In this document: positions 23,944 to 32,670 of the stretch, piece by piece
Numbering within the stretch: the stretch's first letter is position 1
How the letters are laid out: each line of letters begins with the position of its first letter
NCBI RefSeq assembly: GCF_000092865.1
Contig: NC_014151.1
Span: 124,001-188,000, forward strand
From: Cellulomonas flavigena DSM 20109
Lineage (GTDB): Bacteria; Actinomycetota; Actinomycetes; Actinomycetales; Cellulomonadaceae
DNA: 64,000 bases
Direction: 5' to 3'
Notes under the pieces: generated by a model
The model's database searches: none
Seen by the model: only the letters and a program-made list of their open reading frames with translations
Told to the model about the DNA's origin: nothing
Program-made: the position numbers and the translations under genes

Positions 23944-24294
23944 ATGACCGAGCTGACAGCCGCGATCGAGCGCACCCCGGAGCCGGCGGACCACGAGATC
24001 CGCATCGAGCACCGCGCGGGACGCGCCGTCGTCTGTCTGGTCGGTGAGATCGACGCGTCGTTGCGCGAGTCGGCGTCGGCGTCCATGGGGATCGCCCTCA
24101 TGAGCGGTCTGCCGCTCGTCGTGGACGCCAGCGAGGCGACGTTCGTCGACTCCTCGGGCGTCGCGTTCGTGCTGCAGCTGCACCTGGCCGCCACCGAGGC
24201 GGGCGTCCCGCTGACCCTGCAGGACCCGAACCGCGTGCTGCGCGACCTGCTCGACATGGTCGGCCTGGGCGCGGTCATCCCCGACGACGTGTGA
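23944..24294 (+). CDS. STAS-domain anti-sigma factor antagonist-like protein
   Basis: A 116-aa protein with one STAS domain. Key parts are HRAGRAVVCLVGEIDASLRE, LPLVVDASEATFVDSSGVAFVL and a final LLDMVGLGAVIPDD. The Asp-Ser-Ser-Gly loop carries the serine that partner kinases phosphorylate in SpoIIAA/RsbV-type switches. No anti-sigma kinase or sigma factor gene is adjacent, so the partner is elsewhere. The ATG is preceded by GAGGAG at a rather long distance (about 13 bases). It ends 71 bases before sbcD. Confidence 0.85.
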   Translation: MTELTAAIERTPEPADHEIRIEHRAGRAVVCLVGEIDASLRESASASMGIALMSGLPLVVDASEATFVDSSGVAFVLQLHLAATEAGVPLTLQDPNRVLRDLLDMVGLGAVIPDDV

Positions 24295-24365
24295 CGCGTG
24301 GCGGACCGTGACGCCCGCCGCGGGTCGGTCGCGGCGATGTCGGAGGGCTCGGTTACGTTCCCGGC

Positions 24366-25535
24366 ATGCGGTTGCTGCACACGTCGGACTGGCACCTGGG
24401 CCGGACCCTGCACGGGGTCGACCTGCTGGACCACCAGGCGTCCTTCCTGGACCACCTGGTCGACGTCGTGCGCTCCGAGCGCGTCGCCGCGGTCGTGGTC
24501 GCCGGCGACGTGTACGACCGGGCGATCCCGCCGGTCGAGGCCGTGACGCTCCTGTCCGACACGCTCGCGCGGCTCGCGGAGCACACGACGGTCGTCGTGA
24601 CGTCCGGCAACCACGACTCGGCGACGCGCCTGGGGTTCGGCTCGGCGCTCATGCGGGAGCGTGTGCGGCTGCGCACGCGCGTGGCGTCGCTCGGCGAGCC
24701 CGTGGAGGTCGCCGGAGCGCTGGTCTACGGGCTGCCGTACCTCGACCCGGACGTGTGCCGCGCGGAGCTCGCGCCCGTGGCCGGCGACGGCGCGCGCACG
24801 CTGCTCCCGCGGTCGCACGAGGCGGTGACGCGGGCCGCGTTGGCACGCGTGCAGGCCGACGTGGCCACCCGGCGCGGCGGCACGCGGCCGCGGGTCGTCG
24901 TCGCGGCGCACGCGTTCGTCGTCGGCGGCCGGGCCAGCGAGTCGGAGCGCGACATCCGCGTCGGCGGGGTCGACCACGTCCCGGCCGACGTGTTCGCGGG
25001 GGCCGACTACGTCGCCCTGGGGCACCTGCACGGCCCGCAGGTCGTCGACGGCCCCGCCGGCACCGTGCTGCGCTACTCCGGGTCCCCGCTCGCGTACTCG
25101 TTCTCCGAGCAGCACCACGCCAAGTCGTCGGTGCTCGTGGACCTGTCCGGTGACGCGCCGGTGACGACCCTCGTGGCCGCGCCCGTCCCGCGTCGTCTGG
25201 CCGACGTGACGGGCACGCTCGACGACCTGCTCGGTGCCGCGGGCGAGCCGCACGTCGACGACTGGGTGCGCGTCACCGTCACCGACACGGCGCGACCCGC
25301 CGACCTGTTCCGGCGCGTCCGGCAGCGGTTCCCGCACGCCCTCGTCGTGCAGCACCGGCCCGAGCACCCCGACGCCGGGCGCGAGCGGACCGTCCTCGTC
25401 AACGCGGCCGCCGACCCCGTCGTGGTCGCCGCCGACTTCGTCGCGCACGTCACCGGCGCGCGGCCCACCGCCGCCGAGCTCGCGGTGCTGCGGGCCGCGC
25501 ACGAGCACGTCGCCGCCGCGGAGCGGAGCGCCTGA
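24366..25535 (+). CDS. sbcD: Exonuclease subunit SbcD
   Basis: A 389-aa metallophosphoesterase, the nuclease half of the SbcCD (Mre11-Rad50) complex that trims hairpins and double-strand ends. The metal motifs are in order: HTSDWHLGRTL near residue 5, VVAGDVYDRAIPP near 46-58, TSGNHDSATRLGF near 80, VVAAHAFV, and ALGHLHGPQ. The C-terminal cap follows. The stop TGA shares its last base with the sbcC ATG, so the subunits are translated together. Length is normal. Confidence 0.96.
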   Translation: MRLLHTSDWHLGRTLHGVDLLDHQASFLDHLVDVVRSERVAAVVVAGDVYDRAIPPVEAVTLLSDTLARLAEHTTVVVTSGNHDSATRLGFGSALMRERVRLRTRVASLGEPVEVAGALVYGLPYLDPDVCRAELAPVAGDGARTLLPRSHEAVTRAALARVQADVATRRGGTRPRVVVAAHAFVVGGRASESERDIRVGGVDHVPADVFAGADYVALGHLHGPQVVDGPAGTVLRYSGSPLAYSFSEQHHAKSSVLVDLSGDAPVTTLVAAPVPRRLADVTGTLDDLLGAAGEPHVDDWVRVTVTDTARPADLFRRVRQRFPHALVVQHRPEHPDAGRERTVLVNAAADPVVVAADFVAHVTGARPTAAELAVLRAAHEHVAAAERSA

Positions 25536-28500
25536 TGCGGCTGCGCTCGCTCACCGTCCAGGCGATCGGCCCGTTCGCAGGCCGGCACACGGTCGACCTC
25601 GACGCGCTCGGGCAGTCCGGGCTGTTCCTGCTGGAGGGGCCGACCGGGTCGGGCAAGTCGACGCTCATCGACGCCGTCGTGTTCGCGCTGTACGGGAAGG
25701 TCGCAGGCACCGACGCGTCCGACGAGCGCCTGCGCTCGGCGTACGCGGCGGACGACGTGGAGAGCGTCGTCGACCTGGTCTTCGAGGTGCCGTCGGGCGT
25801 CTACCGCGTGCGGCGCACCCCCGCGTACCGCCGGGCCAAGCGCCGTGGCGAGGGCACGACGACGGCGCAGGCGAGCGTCAAGGCCTGGCGCCTGCCGGCC
25901 GACGTGGAGCTGGGCGAGGACCCCGAGGAGCTCGACGGCGTCGGCGTGCTGCTCGGCACGCGCCTGGACGAGGTGGGCCACGAGCTGCAGCGGATCGTCG
26001 GGCTGGACCGCACGCAGTTCGTCCAGACGGTCGTGCTGCCCCAGGGCGAGTTCGCGCGGTTCCTGCGGGCCACCGGCGAGGAGCGCCGGGTGCTGCTGCA
26101 GAAGATCTTCGGCACCCAGGTGTACGAGCAGCTGCAGCAGCGGCTCGCCGCGCTGCGGGCCGAGGCGGCGCGGACCGTCGAGGCGGCGCGTGCCGGACTC
26201 GGGGAGGCGGTCGCCCACCTGCTCGGCGCCTGCGCGCTCGGCCCGGAGGAGCACGCGGCGGCACGCGTCGCGCTCGACGAGGCCGTCGCGGGCGGCCCGG
26301 GCGTCGCGGTGCGCGTCGCGGGCGTCGTCGTGGCCACGACGCGCGCGCTGGACGCCGCCGCCGGCACGCTCGCGCAGGAGGCTGCCTCCGCCCGCACGTC
26401 ATGGGACGCGGCACGGGCCGCGCACGAGGCGGCGCGCGCGACCGCGGCTCTCGCCGCCCGGCGGGACGCGCTGCGCGCGGAGCGTCGCGCGCTCGACGCC
26501 GCGGCCGGGCAGCACGAGGACGACGTGCAGCGCCTCGCACGGGCGCGCGCGGCTGCCGCGGTGCGTCCGCTGCTCACCGGGTGGCAGGACGCGAGGACGG
26601 CGCACGAGGCCGGGACCAAGTCGCTGGTCGCTGCGTGCGACACGGCCCCGGCGGACCTGCTGCCGCCCGGCGGCGCGGCGGTCCTCGTCGTCGGCGGGCG
26701 CGACGGCGGTCCGGGACCCGACGCCGGCGGCACCGAGCGTCTCGACGGTGTGCTCGACGCGTGGCGGCCCCACCTGCGTGCCGAGCGTGACGCGGCCGCG
26801 GACGCCGCCGCCGCGTTGCGTCGCACGGTCGAGGTCGAGGCCGGGCTCACCGAGCGCCGCCGCGCGGTGCGCGAGCTCGCGGCGGTGCTCGAGGAGCTGC
26901 GGTCGGAGGTCGACGCCGCGACCACGTGGCTCGCCGGACGCCCGGGGAGCCGAGCGGCCCTCGAGCAGGAGCGGGACGCCGCGCGCGCGCTCGCGGGCCG
27001 GTCCGACGCCGCCGAGCAGGCCCGGACGGCCGCGCGGGCTCTCGTCGCGGACGTCGCCGCCCTGACGGCGGCGCGCGCCGACCTCGCAGCCGCGCAGGAC
27101 GCCGTCGCCGGTGGTGCGGACGCCGCACGGGCCGCGGTCGCCGCCGAGGCGTCGCTGCGTGCCGCACGCGTCGCCGGCCTGGCCGGCGAGCTCGCGGCCG
27201 GTCTCGTCGCCGGCGACCCCTGCCCGGTGTGCGGTGCCTGTGAGCACCCTGCGCCGGCGTCGGTGGGCGCCGACCACGTGACCGCCGAGCAGGTGCGGGC
27301 CGCCGAGGAGGCGCGCGCCGCTGCCGAGTCGCAGCTCGCCGCGCTCGGGGCGCGTCGGGCGGCGCTCGCCGAGCGCGTCGCCGGGCTGGCCGCGCGCGTC
27401 GGGGAGCACGACGCCGGTGCGGCCGCGGCGCTGCTGCGGGCGGCCGAGGACGACGTCGCCGCTGCTGCCGCCGCCCACGCCCGGGTCGCCACCCTCGAGG
27501 CCGACCTCACGGCGCACGACGCGGCCACCCGGGACCGTGCGCAGGTGCGCGAGGAGGTCCTCGGCCAGGTCCGCGCCGCCGAGCTCACGCTCGAGACCGA
27601 GCGCGACGCTCTCGGGCGGGCCGAGGCCGAGGTCGCGGACGCGCGCGCCGACCACCCGACCGTCGCCGCCCGGCACGCCGCCCTCGACGCGCGGGCGCGC
27701 CAGGCGGTGGCGCTGCTCGACGCCCTCGACACCGAGCGTGCCGCGGCCGCCGACGAGCAGCGTCGTCACGCCGAGCTCGACGCCGCGCTGGCCGAGCACG
27801 GGTTCGCGGACGTCGCCGACGCCCGCGGCGCCTGGTGCCCCGCGACGGAGCTGGCCGACCTCGAGCGTCGCGTCGTCGCCCGCACCGCCGACGAGGCACG
27901 CGTCGACGCCGGCCTGGCCGACCCCGCGCTCGTCGCGCTGCCCGAGGACGTCGCACCCGACCTCGCCGGGACCGAGGGTGCCGAGCGTGCGGCGCGGCGC
28001 AGCGCCGACGACCTCGAGGGCCGCGCCCGCGTCGCCGCGGCGCGCGCCGAGGCCGCCGCGGACGCCGCAGCACGCGTGCGCGCCGCGGCCGAGGCGCTCG
28101 ACGCCGCGGCAGCCGCAGCGGCGCCCGTGACCCGCATGGCGAACCTCGCGTCCGGGACGGGCGCCGACAACCCGCACGCCCTGTCGCTGGCCACCTACGT
28201 GCTCGGGCGTCGCTTCGAGGACGTCGTCGCCGCCGCCAACGAGCGTCTCGCCGTGATGTCCGACGGGCGGTTCGAGCTCGTCCGGTCCGACGAGAAGGAG
28301 GACGTGCGTACCCGGGCGGTCGGACTGGCGATGCGCGTCGTCGACCACCGCACCGAGCGTGCGCGTGACCCGCGGACCCTGTCCGGCGGCGAGACGTTCT
28401 ACGTGTCGCTGTGCCTCGCGCTCGGCATGGCCGACGTCGTCACGGCCGAGGCGGGAGGCGTCGAGCTCGGCACCCTGTTCGTGGACGAGGGCTTCGGTGC

Positions 28501-28675
28501 GCTCGACCCGCACGTCCTCGACCAGGTGCTGGCCGAGCTCGGCCGGCTGCGGCACGGCGGGCGCGTCGTCGGCATCGTCTCCCACGTGGAGACCCTCAAG
28601 CAGGCGGTCGCCGACCGGATCGAGGTGCGGCCGACGCCCGCCGGTCCGAGCACGCTCACCGTGCTCGCAGGCTGA
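25535..28675 (+). CDS. sbcC: Exonuclease subunit SbcC (SMC-like ATPase)
   Basis: A 1046-aa Rad50-type ATPase that partners SbcD. Walker A GPTGSGKSTLID lies near residues 35-46 and the Q-loop in QTVVLPQGEFARFL. A long Ala/Arg/Glu-rich coiled coil spans about 190-900 with the zinc hook CPVCGACEHP near residue 562. The signature LSGGETFYVSLCLALG is near 949, and Walker B LFVDEGFGALD near 982. The 1-base overlap with sbcD shows one transcript. The coiled coil is unusually Ala-rich, which in this GC-rich genome is expected. Confidence 0.95.
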   Translation: MRLRSLTVQAIGPFAGRHTVDLDALGQSGLFLLEGPTGSGKSTLIDAVVFALYGKVAGTDASDERLRSAYAADDVESVVDLVFEVPSGVYRVRRTPAYRRAKRRGEGTTTAQASVKAWRLPADVELGEDPEELDGVGVLLGTRLDEVGHELQRIVGLDRTQFVQTVVLPQGEFARFLRATGEERRVLLQKIFGTQVYEQLQQRLAALRAEAARTVEAARAGLGEAVAHLLGACALGPEEHAAARVALDEAVAGGPGVAVRVAGVVVATTRALDAAAGTLAQEAASARTSWDAARAAHEAARATAALAARRDALRAERRALDAAAGQHEDDVQRLARARAAAAVRPLLTGWQDARTAHEAGTKSLVAACDTAPADLLPPGGAAVLVVGGRDGGPGPDAGGTERLDGVLDAWRPHLRAERDAAADAAAALRRTVEVEAGLTERRRAVRELAAVLEELRSEVDAATTWLAGRPGSRAALEQERDAARALAGRSDAAEQARTAARALVADVAALTAARADLAAAQDAVAGGADAARAAVAAEASLRAARVAGLAGELAAGLVAGDPCPVCGACEHPAPASVGADHVTAEQVRAAEEARAAAESQLAALGARRAALAERVAGLAARVGEHDAGAAAALLRAAEDDVAAAAAAHARVATLEADLTAHDAATRDRAQVREEVLGQVRAAELTLETERDALGRAEAEVADARADHPTVAARHAALDARARQAVALLDALDTERAAAADEQRRHAELDAALAEHGFADVADARGAWCPATELADLERRVVARTADEARVDAGLADPALVALPEDVAPDLAGTEGAERAARRSADDLEGRARVAAARAEAAADAAARVRAAAEALDAAAAAAAPVTRMANLASGTGADNPHALSLATYVLGRRFEDVVAAANERLAVMSDGRFELVRSDEKEDVRTRAVGLAMRVVDHRTERARDPRTLSGGETFYVSLCLALGMADVVTAEAGGVELGTLFVDEGFGALDPHVLDQVLAELGRLRHGGRVVGIVSHVETLKQAVADRIEVRPTPAGPSTLTVLAG

Positions 28676-28681
28676 CCGTCC

Positions 28682-29098
28682 TCACCACGTCCAGCCCCGC
28701 GCGGCCAGCTCGACCTCCTCGCGGAACCGCTCCTGCGCGTCCCCCCTGGCTGCGGGCCGCACCTCGACCCCCGCCAGTCGGCACGCCTCGGCGAGGAGCT
28801 GGTCGTAGGCGAGCTGCGAGGCGATGATCCGTTCCGCACGGGCGAACGTCCGGTCGTCGGCCTCGAGGCGTTGCACGTGGTTCGCGACCGCACCCAGCCG
28901 CTGCTGCACGCGCAGCGTGAGGAACGGGTCGTACGGCTTCGGGTGGTGCCGGCGCAGGTGCTGCGCGGCGTGCTCGAGCCGCTGCGCCAGCGCCACCCGC
29001 CACGGCGGCGTCTCGTCGTCGGAGGGGATCAGGGACCAGAGGGCGCAGAGCAGCAGCGTCGGGATCACCGACATCGCCCCGAGGAGAGCCCAGGTCAT
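28682..29098 (-). CDS. Membrane-anchored hypothetical protein
   Basis: A 138-aa protein with one N-terminal membrane segment (WALLGAMSVIPTLLLCALW) followed by a cytoplasmic or wall-facing helical region. That region contains RLEHAAQHLRRHHPKPYDPF and LRVQQRLGAVANHVQRLEAD, likely amphipathic helices. No known domain. It ends only 6 bases from the convergent sbcC stop, with no room for a separate terminator. The ATG start has a weak ribosome site; codon use supports a real gene. Confidence 0.65.
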   Translation of the reverse strand: MTWALLGAMSVIPTLLLCALWSLIPSDDETPPWRVALAQRLEHAAQHLRRHHPKPYDPFLTLRVQQRLGAVANHVQRLEADDRTFARAERIIASQLAYDQLLAEACRLAGVEVRPAARGDAQERFREEVELAARGWTW

Positions 29099-29254
29099 CG
29101 CGCGTCCTCCGTCGTCCCTACGACGAGCGTAGATGTGCGCTGTGACGCACGCCACACGATCGGGCGTCAGCGACGGCGGTCGAGCGCGTGCGAGCGCGAC
29201 GCGGGCACTGGCCCTACGGTGGGCCCCTGACGAGGCACGGCACGAGGGGAGCAC

Positions 29255-29938
29255 ATGGGCGTCAAGGCAGTGGTGACGGGCGTCGTCGCGCTCGGGCTCG
29301 TCGCGGTGGGCGCGGTCGTCGCCGACGGGTTCGCGCGCAGCAGCGCCGAGGACGACGCCGCGGCGCTCCTCGCGCAGCAGCTCGACGTGGAGGGCACCCC
29401 GCAGGTCCGCATCGACGGCTTCCCGTTCCTCACGCAGCTCGCTGCGCGCTCGCTCGACGACGTCCACGCGACGGCGACCCGCGTGACGCTCGAGGGTCTG
29501 GCGGTGACCGATGTCGTCGTCGACGCCACCGACGTCACGCTCGACCCGCCCCACCGGGCCGGCACGGCCCGGCTCCAGGCGACCGTGCCCGCGTCGTCCG
29601 TGCAGCAGGTCGTCGAGGCCCGCGCCGATCTCGAGGTCGCCGTGGACGGCGACGTCCTGCGCGCCGCCGGGGACCTGTTCGGCATCCCGCTCACCGTCGC
29701 GCTGGTCCCGCGCGTCGCCGACGGCCGCATGCTCGTCGACGTCCAGGAGGTCACCCTCGGCGCCGGCACGCTGCGCCTCGAAGAGCTCCCCGGAGACGTC
29801 GCCGAGCGGCTCGTCGGCATCGAGGTGCCGCTCGACGGCCTGCCCGACGGGGTCCGGCTCGAGGACGCGGTCGTCGTGCCCGACGGCGTCCGCTTCACCG
29901 CGACCGGCACCGACGTCGCCCTGGAGGTCGTCCCGTGA
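29255..29938 (+). CDS. LmeA-type phospholipid-binding protein (DUF2993)
   Basis: A 227-aa exported protein with an N-terminal signal or anchor (VVTGVVALGLVAVGAVVADG). The body reads VRIDGFPFLTQLAARSLDDV, then GLAVTDVVVDATDVTLD and, near the end, LPGDVAERLVGIEVPLDGLP. This is the pattern of DUF2993, whose mycobacterial member LmeA binds phospholipids and supports lipoglycan growth at the membrane. Its TGA overlaps the GTG of the following M50-type gene, so the two are coupled. Length is typical. Confidence 0.85.
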   Translation: MGVKAVVTGVVALGLVAVGAVVADGFARSSAEDDAAALLAQQLDVEGTPQVRIDGFPFLTQLAARSLDDVHATATRVTLEGLAVTDVVVDATDVTLDPPHRAGTARLQATVPASSVQQVVEARADLEVAVDGDVLRAAGDLFGIPLTVALVPRVADGRMLVDVQEVTLGAGTLRLEELPGDVAERLVGIEVPLDGLPDGVRLEDAVVVPDGVRFTATGTDVALEVVP

Positions 29939-31704
29939 CCCCGGCCACGCTCGGCCACGCTGCGCCGACCCCCGCGGTGCTCGCTGCCGCGCCGTCCGGG
30001 GCCACCGAGGGCCTCGCCGGGCTGTGGGAGCAGGTCACGACGCCGCAGCCCGCACCCGGTCGCACCGCGGTGCTCGTGGTCGGCGCCGTCGTGCTCGCCG
30101 CGCTCATGCTCCCGGGCGTCTGGCACCTGCTGCGGCACGGCCTGACGATCGTGCACGAGGCCGCGCACGCCGGTGTCGCCGTGCTGGTCGGGCGGCGGCT
30201 CTCGGGGATCCGCGTGCACTCCGACACCTCGGGCCTGACGGTCTCCCGCGGTCGTGCCCGCGGACCCGGCATGGTGGCGACCGTCGCCGCGGGCTACCCC
30301 GGCCCTGCCCTGCTGGGTGCGGCCGCGGCCTGGCTGCTGTCGCGCGGGTACGCGCTCGGTGTGCTGTGGCTGCTGCTGCTGGTCGTGGTGCTCGTGCTGC
30401 TGCAGATCCGCAACTGGTACGGGCTGTGGGCGGTGCTGGTCAGCGGGGTCGCGCTCGTCGCCGTCACCCTGTGGGCGCCCGCGCAGGTGCAGACGGTCGT
30501 CGCTGCCGGCCTGACGTGGTTCTTCCTGCTCGGTGCGCCGCGCGCGGTCGTCGAGATGCAGGTCCAGCGGCGCCGGGTGCGGCGCCGCGGCGGGCGGGAC
30601 GAGTCCGACGCGGGCCTGCTCGCGGGTCTGACGCACGTGCCCGCGATCGTCTGGGTGGGTGCGTTCCTGGCGGTCTGCGGTGTGCTGCTCGCCGCGGGCG
30701 GTGCGTGGTTGCTCGCCGCCTGGCCTGTGACCGGAATCACGTACCCGCCTTGGGCCGATGTGCCCACGTGTGACCCGATGTGCCCTTCGGCGGCGTCCGC
30801 CACAGCTCCCGGACTGCCGTTCAGCGTCTGCGATAGTGAAGCGGTGAGCACACCTCCCGAGATCGAGCCGCACTCGGGCCGCAACGAGTCGCTCTCCCTG
30901 CGGCGCGCGCTCGCCCTGCTCGACGTCTGCGCCCGGGAGACGGACCCGACAGGCCTGACGGCCGCCGAGATCGGGCGCCGGCTCGGCGTCCACAAGTCGA
31001 CCGTGCTGCGGCTGGCCGCGCCCCTGCTCGAGTCCGAGCTGCTGCGCCGCGACACCACCAGCGGACGGTTCCGCCTCGGTCCCGGTGCGCTGCGCCTCGG
31101 TCACGCCTACCTGTCGACGCTCGACGTCGAGTCCGTCGCCGCCCCCTCCCTCGACGAGCTCGCACGCACCACCGGCTGCCTCACCGTGCTCACGGTGCCC
31201 GACGGACTGCAGTCGCGGATCGCCGGCCACCGGCCCGCCCCCGGGACCGCCGGCCGCGCCGTGCCGCGCCTGCCGAGCGTCGTGCCGCTGCACTGCACCG
31301 CACCCGGCAAGGCCATCCTCTCGGTCGCCGGCACCGCGCTGCTCGAGCGCGCCGTCGCCGGCGGGCTGCGCCCCGTCACGCCCCGCTCGATCACCGACCC
31401 GGGTGAGCTCCGCGCCGAGGTGCTGCGCACGCGCCGCCGCGGGTTCGCCGTGGACGACCGTGAGTTCGACCCCGACGTGCGAGCCGTCGCCGCCCCGGTG
31501 CTCGACCACACCGGCGACGTGGTCGCCGCCCTGGCAGTCGTCGGGCCCGCGGCGCGCATGTCCGCCGCCGCGGTGCAGGAGCACGCACGGTCGGTCGTCC
31601 TCGCGGCACGGACCGTCACGCGTCGGCTCGGCGGTGCGGGACTGGGCCCTAGCGCGGCGGCCGGCGGGGCGGCGGAGGACCTGCGCGCCCGTCGCGGCGC
31701 CTGA
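29935..31704 (+). CDS. M50-type membrane metalloprotease reading in frame into an IclR regulator (no stop between)
   Basis: The GTG overlaps the DUF2993 stop. The first 280 residues form an M50B-type membrane protein: HEAAHAGVAVLVGRRL holds the HExxH zinc site inside the membrane bundle, followed by about six segments ending LLAAGGAWLLAAWPV. After that the frame stays open through some 38 codons of less biased sequence (GITYPPWADVPTCDPMCPS and on) and runs into a complete IclR regulator ending at 31704. As written, the frame encodes a fusion of 589 residues. I think the join is an intergenic region that lacks, or has lost, an in-frame stop. The protease domain itself looks whole. Confidence 0.6.
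   Translation: MTPATLGHAAPTPAVLAAAPSGATEGLAGLWEQVTTPQPAPGRTAVLVVGAVVLAALMLPGVWHLLRHGLTIVHEAAHAGVAVLVGRRLSGIRVHSDTSGLTVSRGRARGPGMVATVAAGYPGPALLGAAAAWLLSRGYALGVLWLLLLVVVLVLLQIRNWYGLWAVLVSGVALVAVTLWAPAQVQTVVAAGLTWFFLLGAPRAVVEMQVQRRRVRRRGGRDESDAGLLAGLTHVPAIVWVGAFLAVCGVLLAAGGAWLLAAWPVTGITYPPWADVPTCDPMCPSAASATAPGLPFSVCDSEAVSTPPEIEPHSGRNESLSLRRALALLDVCARETDPTGLTAAEIGRRLGVHKSTVLRLAAPLLESELLRRDTTSGRFRLGPGALRLGHAYLSTLDVESVAAPSLDELARTTGCLTVLTVPDGLQSRIAGHRPAPGTAGRAVPRLPSVVPLHCTAPGKAILSVAGTALLERAVAGGLRPVTPRSITDPGELRAEVLRTRRRGFAVDDREFDPDVRAVAAPVLDHTGDVVAALAVVGPAARMSAAAVQEHARSVVLAARTVTRRLGGAGLGPSAAAGGAAEDLRARRGA
30832..30843 (+). promoter_or_regulatory. Leaderless-type promoter -10 of the IclR gene
   Basis: GATAGT at 30832-30837 is followed by GAAGCG and then the GTG at 30844. 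A TANNNT-type hexamer ending six to seven bases before the start codon is the usual layout of leaderless actinobacterial genes. The surrounding 100 bases are less GC-rich than both genes. Confidence 0.45.
30844..31704 (+). CDS. IclR family transcriptional regulator
   Basis: A 286-aa regulator if it starts at its own GTG (VSTPPEIEPHSGRNESLSL). The winged-helix part includes ALALLDVCARETDPTGLTAA and IGRRLGVHKSTVLRLAAPLL. The effector domain includes VVPLHCTAPGKAILS and RRRGFAVDDREFDPDVRAVA, as in typical IclR proteins that sense small aromatic or sugar-derived ligands. A GATAGT -10 element lies seven bases before the GTG, so it is probably made from a leaderless transcript even though the upstream protease frame also runs into it. 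No metabolic target gene is adjacent, so the ligand is unknown. Slightly longer than the usual 260. Confidence 0.85.
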   Translation: MSTPPEIEPHSGRNESLSLRRALALLDVCARETDPTGLTAAEIGRRLGVHKSTVLRLAAPLLESELLRRDTTSGRFRLGPGALRLGHAYLSTLDVESVAAPSLDELARTTGCLTVLTVPDGLQSRIAGHRPAPGTAGRAVPRLPSVVPLHCTAPGKAILSVAGTALLERAVAGGLRPVTPRSITDPGELRAEVLRTRRRGFAVDDREFDPDVRAVAAPVLDHTGDVVAALAVVGPAARMSAAAVQEHARSVVLAARTVTRRLGGAGLGPSAAAGGAAEDLRARRGA

Positions 31705-31707
31705 GCC

Positions 31708-32583
31708 TCAGCCTGCCCGCAGCCACGTGGCCGGCAGCCAGTCGGACGGCGACCACTGCGCCGGCAGCCACTCCGACGGCCACCACGCCGTGGGCTCGGA
31801 CCCGACGACGACGCACCGCCCGACCGCACGGGTCAGCGCGTCGTGCTCCGCGGGCGTGACCCACAGGCCGTAGGCCGCCTTGACGGTCGCCTGCCGCAGC
31901 GCGTACGCGCAGCGGTAACCCTTGTTGGGCGGCAGCCATGTCGCCGCGTCGCCGGCGCCCTTGCTCTGGTTCGTGCTCCCGTCGACGGCCAGCAGGTTCG
32001 CGGGATCGTTCGCGAACTGCGCCCGCTTCGTCCTCGACCAGCGGTGGGCGCCCTTCTGCCAGGCGTCCGCCAGGGCGACGACGTGGTCGATCTGCACCTC
32101 GGCCGACCGCGGTCCGCGCTCGAACGCGATGGTCGAGCCGGTGTACGGGTCCGCGAGCGTGCCGCGCAGCACCACGCAGTCGCGCGTCGCGGGGTCGACG
32201 ACGACGTCGACGAGGTCCCGGCGCAGCACGTCGTTGCGGGTGTCGCAGCCGTTGCGGTCGACGTCGGCCCACGCCTGACCGAACGCCTCGCGGTCGTAGC
32301 CCGTCCGCGGCGCCCGTCCCTTGACGTCCAGCGCGGCGAGCGCCGCACGGCCGGCCGCGAGGTCCTCGACCGTCACGGGGTACCGCGCCGCGGCCTGCGC
32401 CTCGGCCACCACGGGCACCCCGAGCCCGGCGGCGACCGCCAGCATGAGCACCAGCACCCAGTGCCACCGCGACCGACGCCGCAGCGGCGGCAGACCGCCC
32501 CGGCGCCGTCCGCCGTCCCCGCCGCGTCCGGCCGGGTGGGTGGTGCGCTCAGCGGTGAGGAGGTCGGCCACGGGCGGAAGCAT
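31708..32583 (-). CDS. Exported HNH-type nuclease (DUF1524/GmrSD-like fold)
   Basis: A 291-aa protein with a basic N-terminus and one membrane or signal segment (WVLVLMLAVAAGLGVPVV, near residue 42-60). The catalytic region is EVQIDHVVALADAWQKGAHR followed by LLAVDGSTNQSKGAGD, the Asp-His...Asn signature of DUF1524 HNH enzymes, with NGCDTRNDVLRRDL before it. The C-terminus ends in a short Trp repeat, SEWLPAQWSPSDWLPATWL. Secreted enzymes of this type are common in actinobacteria and probably degrade environmental nucleic acid. The start is the ATG at 32583; its ribosome site is weak. Confidence 0.85.
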   Translation of the reverse strand: MLPPVADLLTAERTTHPAGRGGDGGRRRGGLPPLRRRSRWHWVLVLMLAVAAGLGVPVVAEAQAAARYPVTVEDLAAGRAALAALDVKGRAPRTGYDREAFGQAWADVDRNGCDTRNDVLRRDLVDVVVDPATRDCVVLRGTLADPYTGSTIAFERGPRSAEVQIDHVVALADAWQKGAHRWSRTKRAQFANDPANLLAVDGSTNQSKGAGDAATWLPPNKGYRCAYALRQATVKAAYGLWVTPAEHDALTRAVGRCVVVGSEPTAWWPSEWLPAQWSPSDWLPATWLRAG

Positions 32584-32670
32584 GCCGGTTCCCGCCCTCA
32601 CGCGTCCGCACGGCTCGCCGCCCCTGTGCACATCGACCCGTCCCCACCGGCCCCCGCCCGCGGGGGAGGG

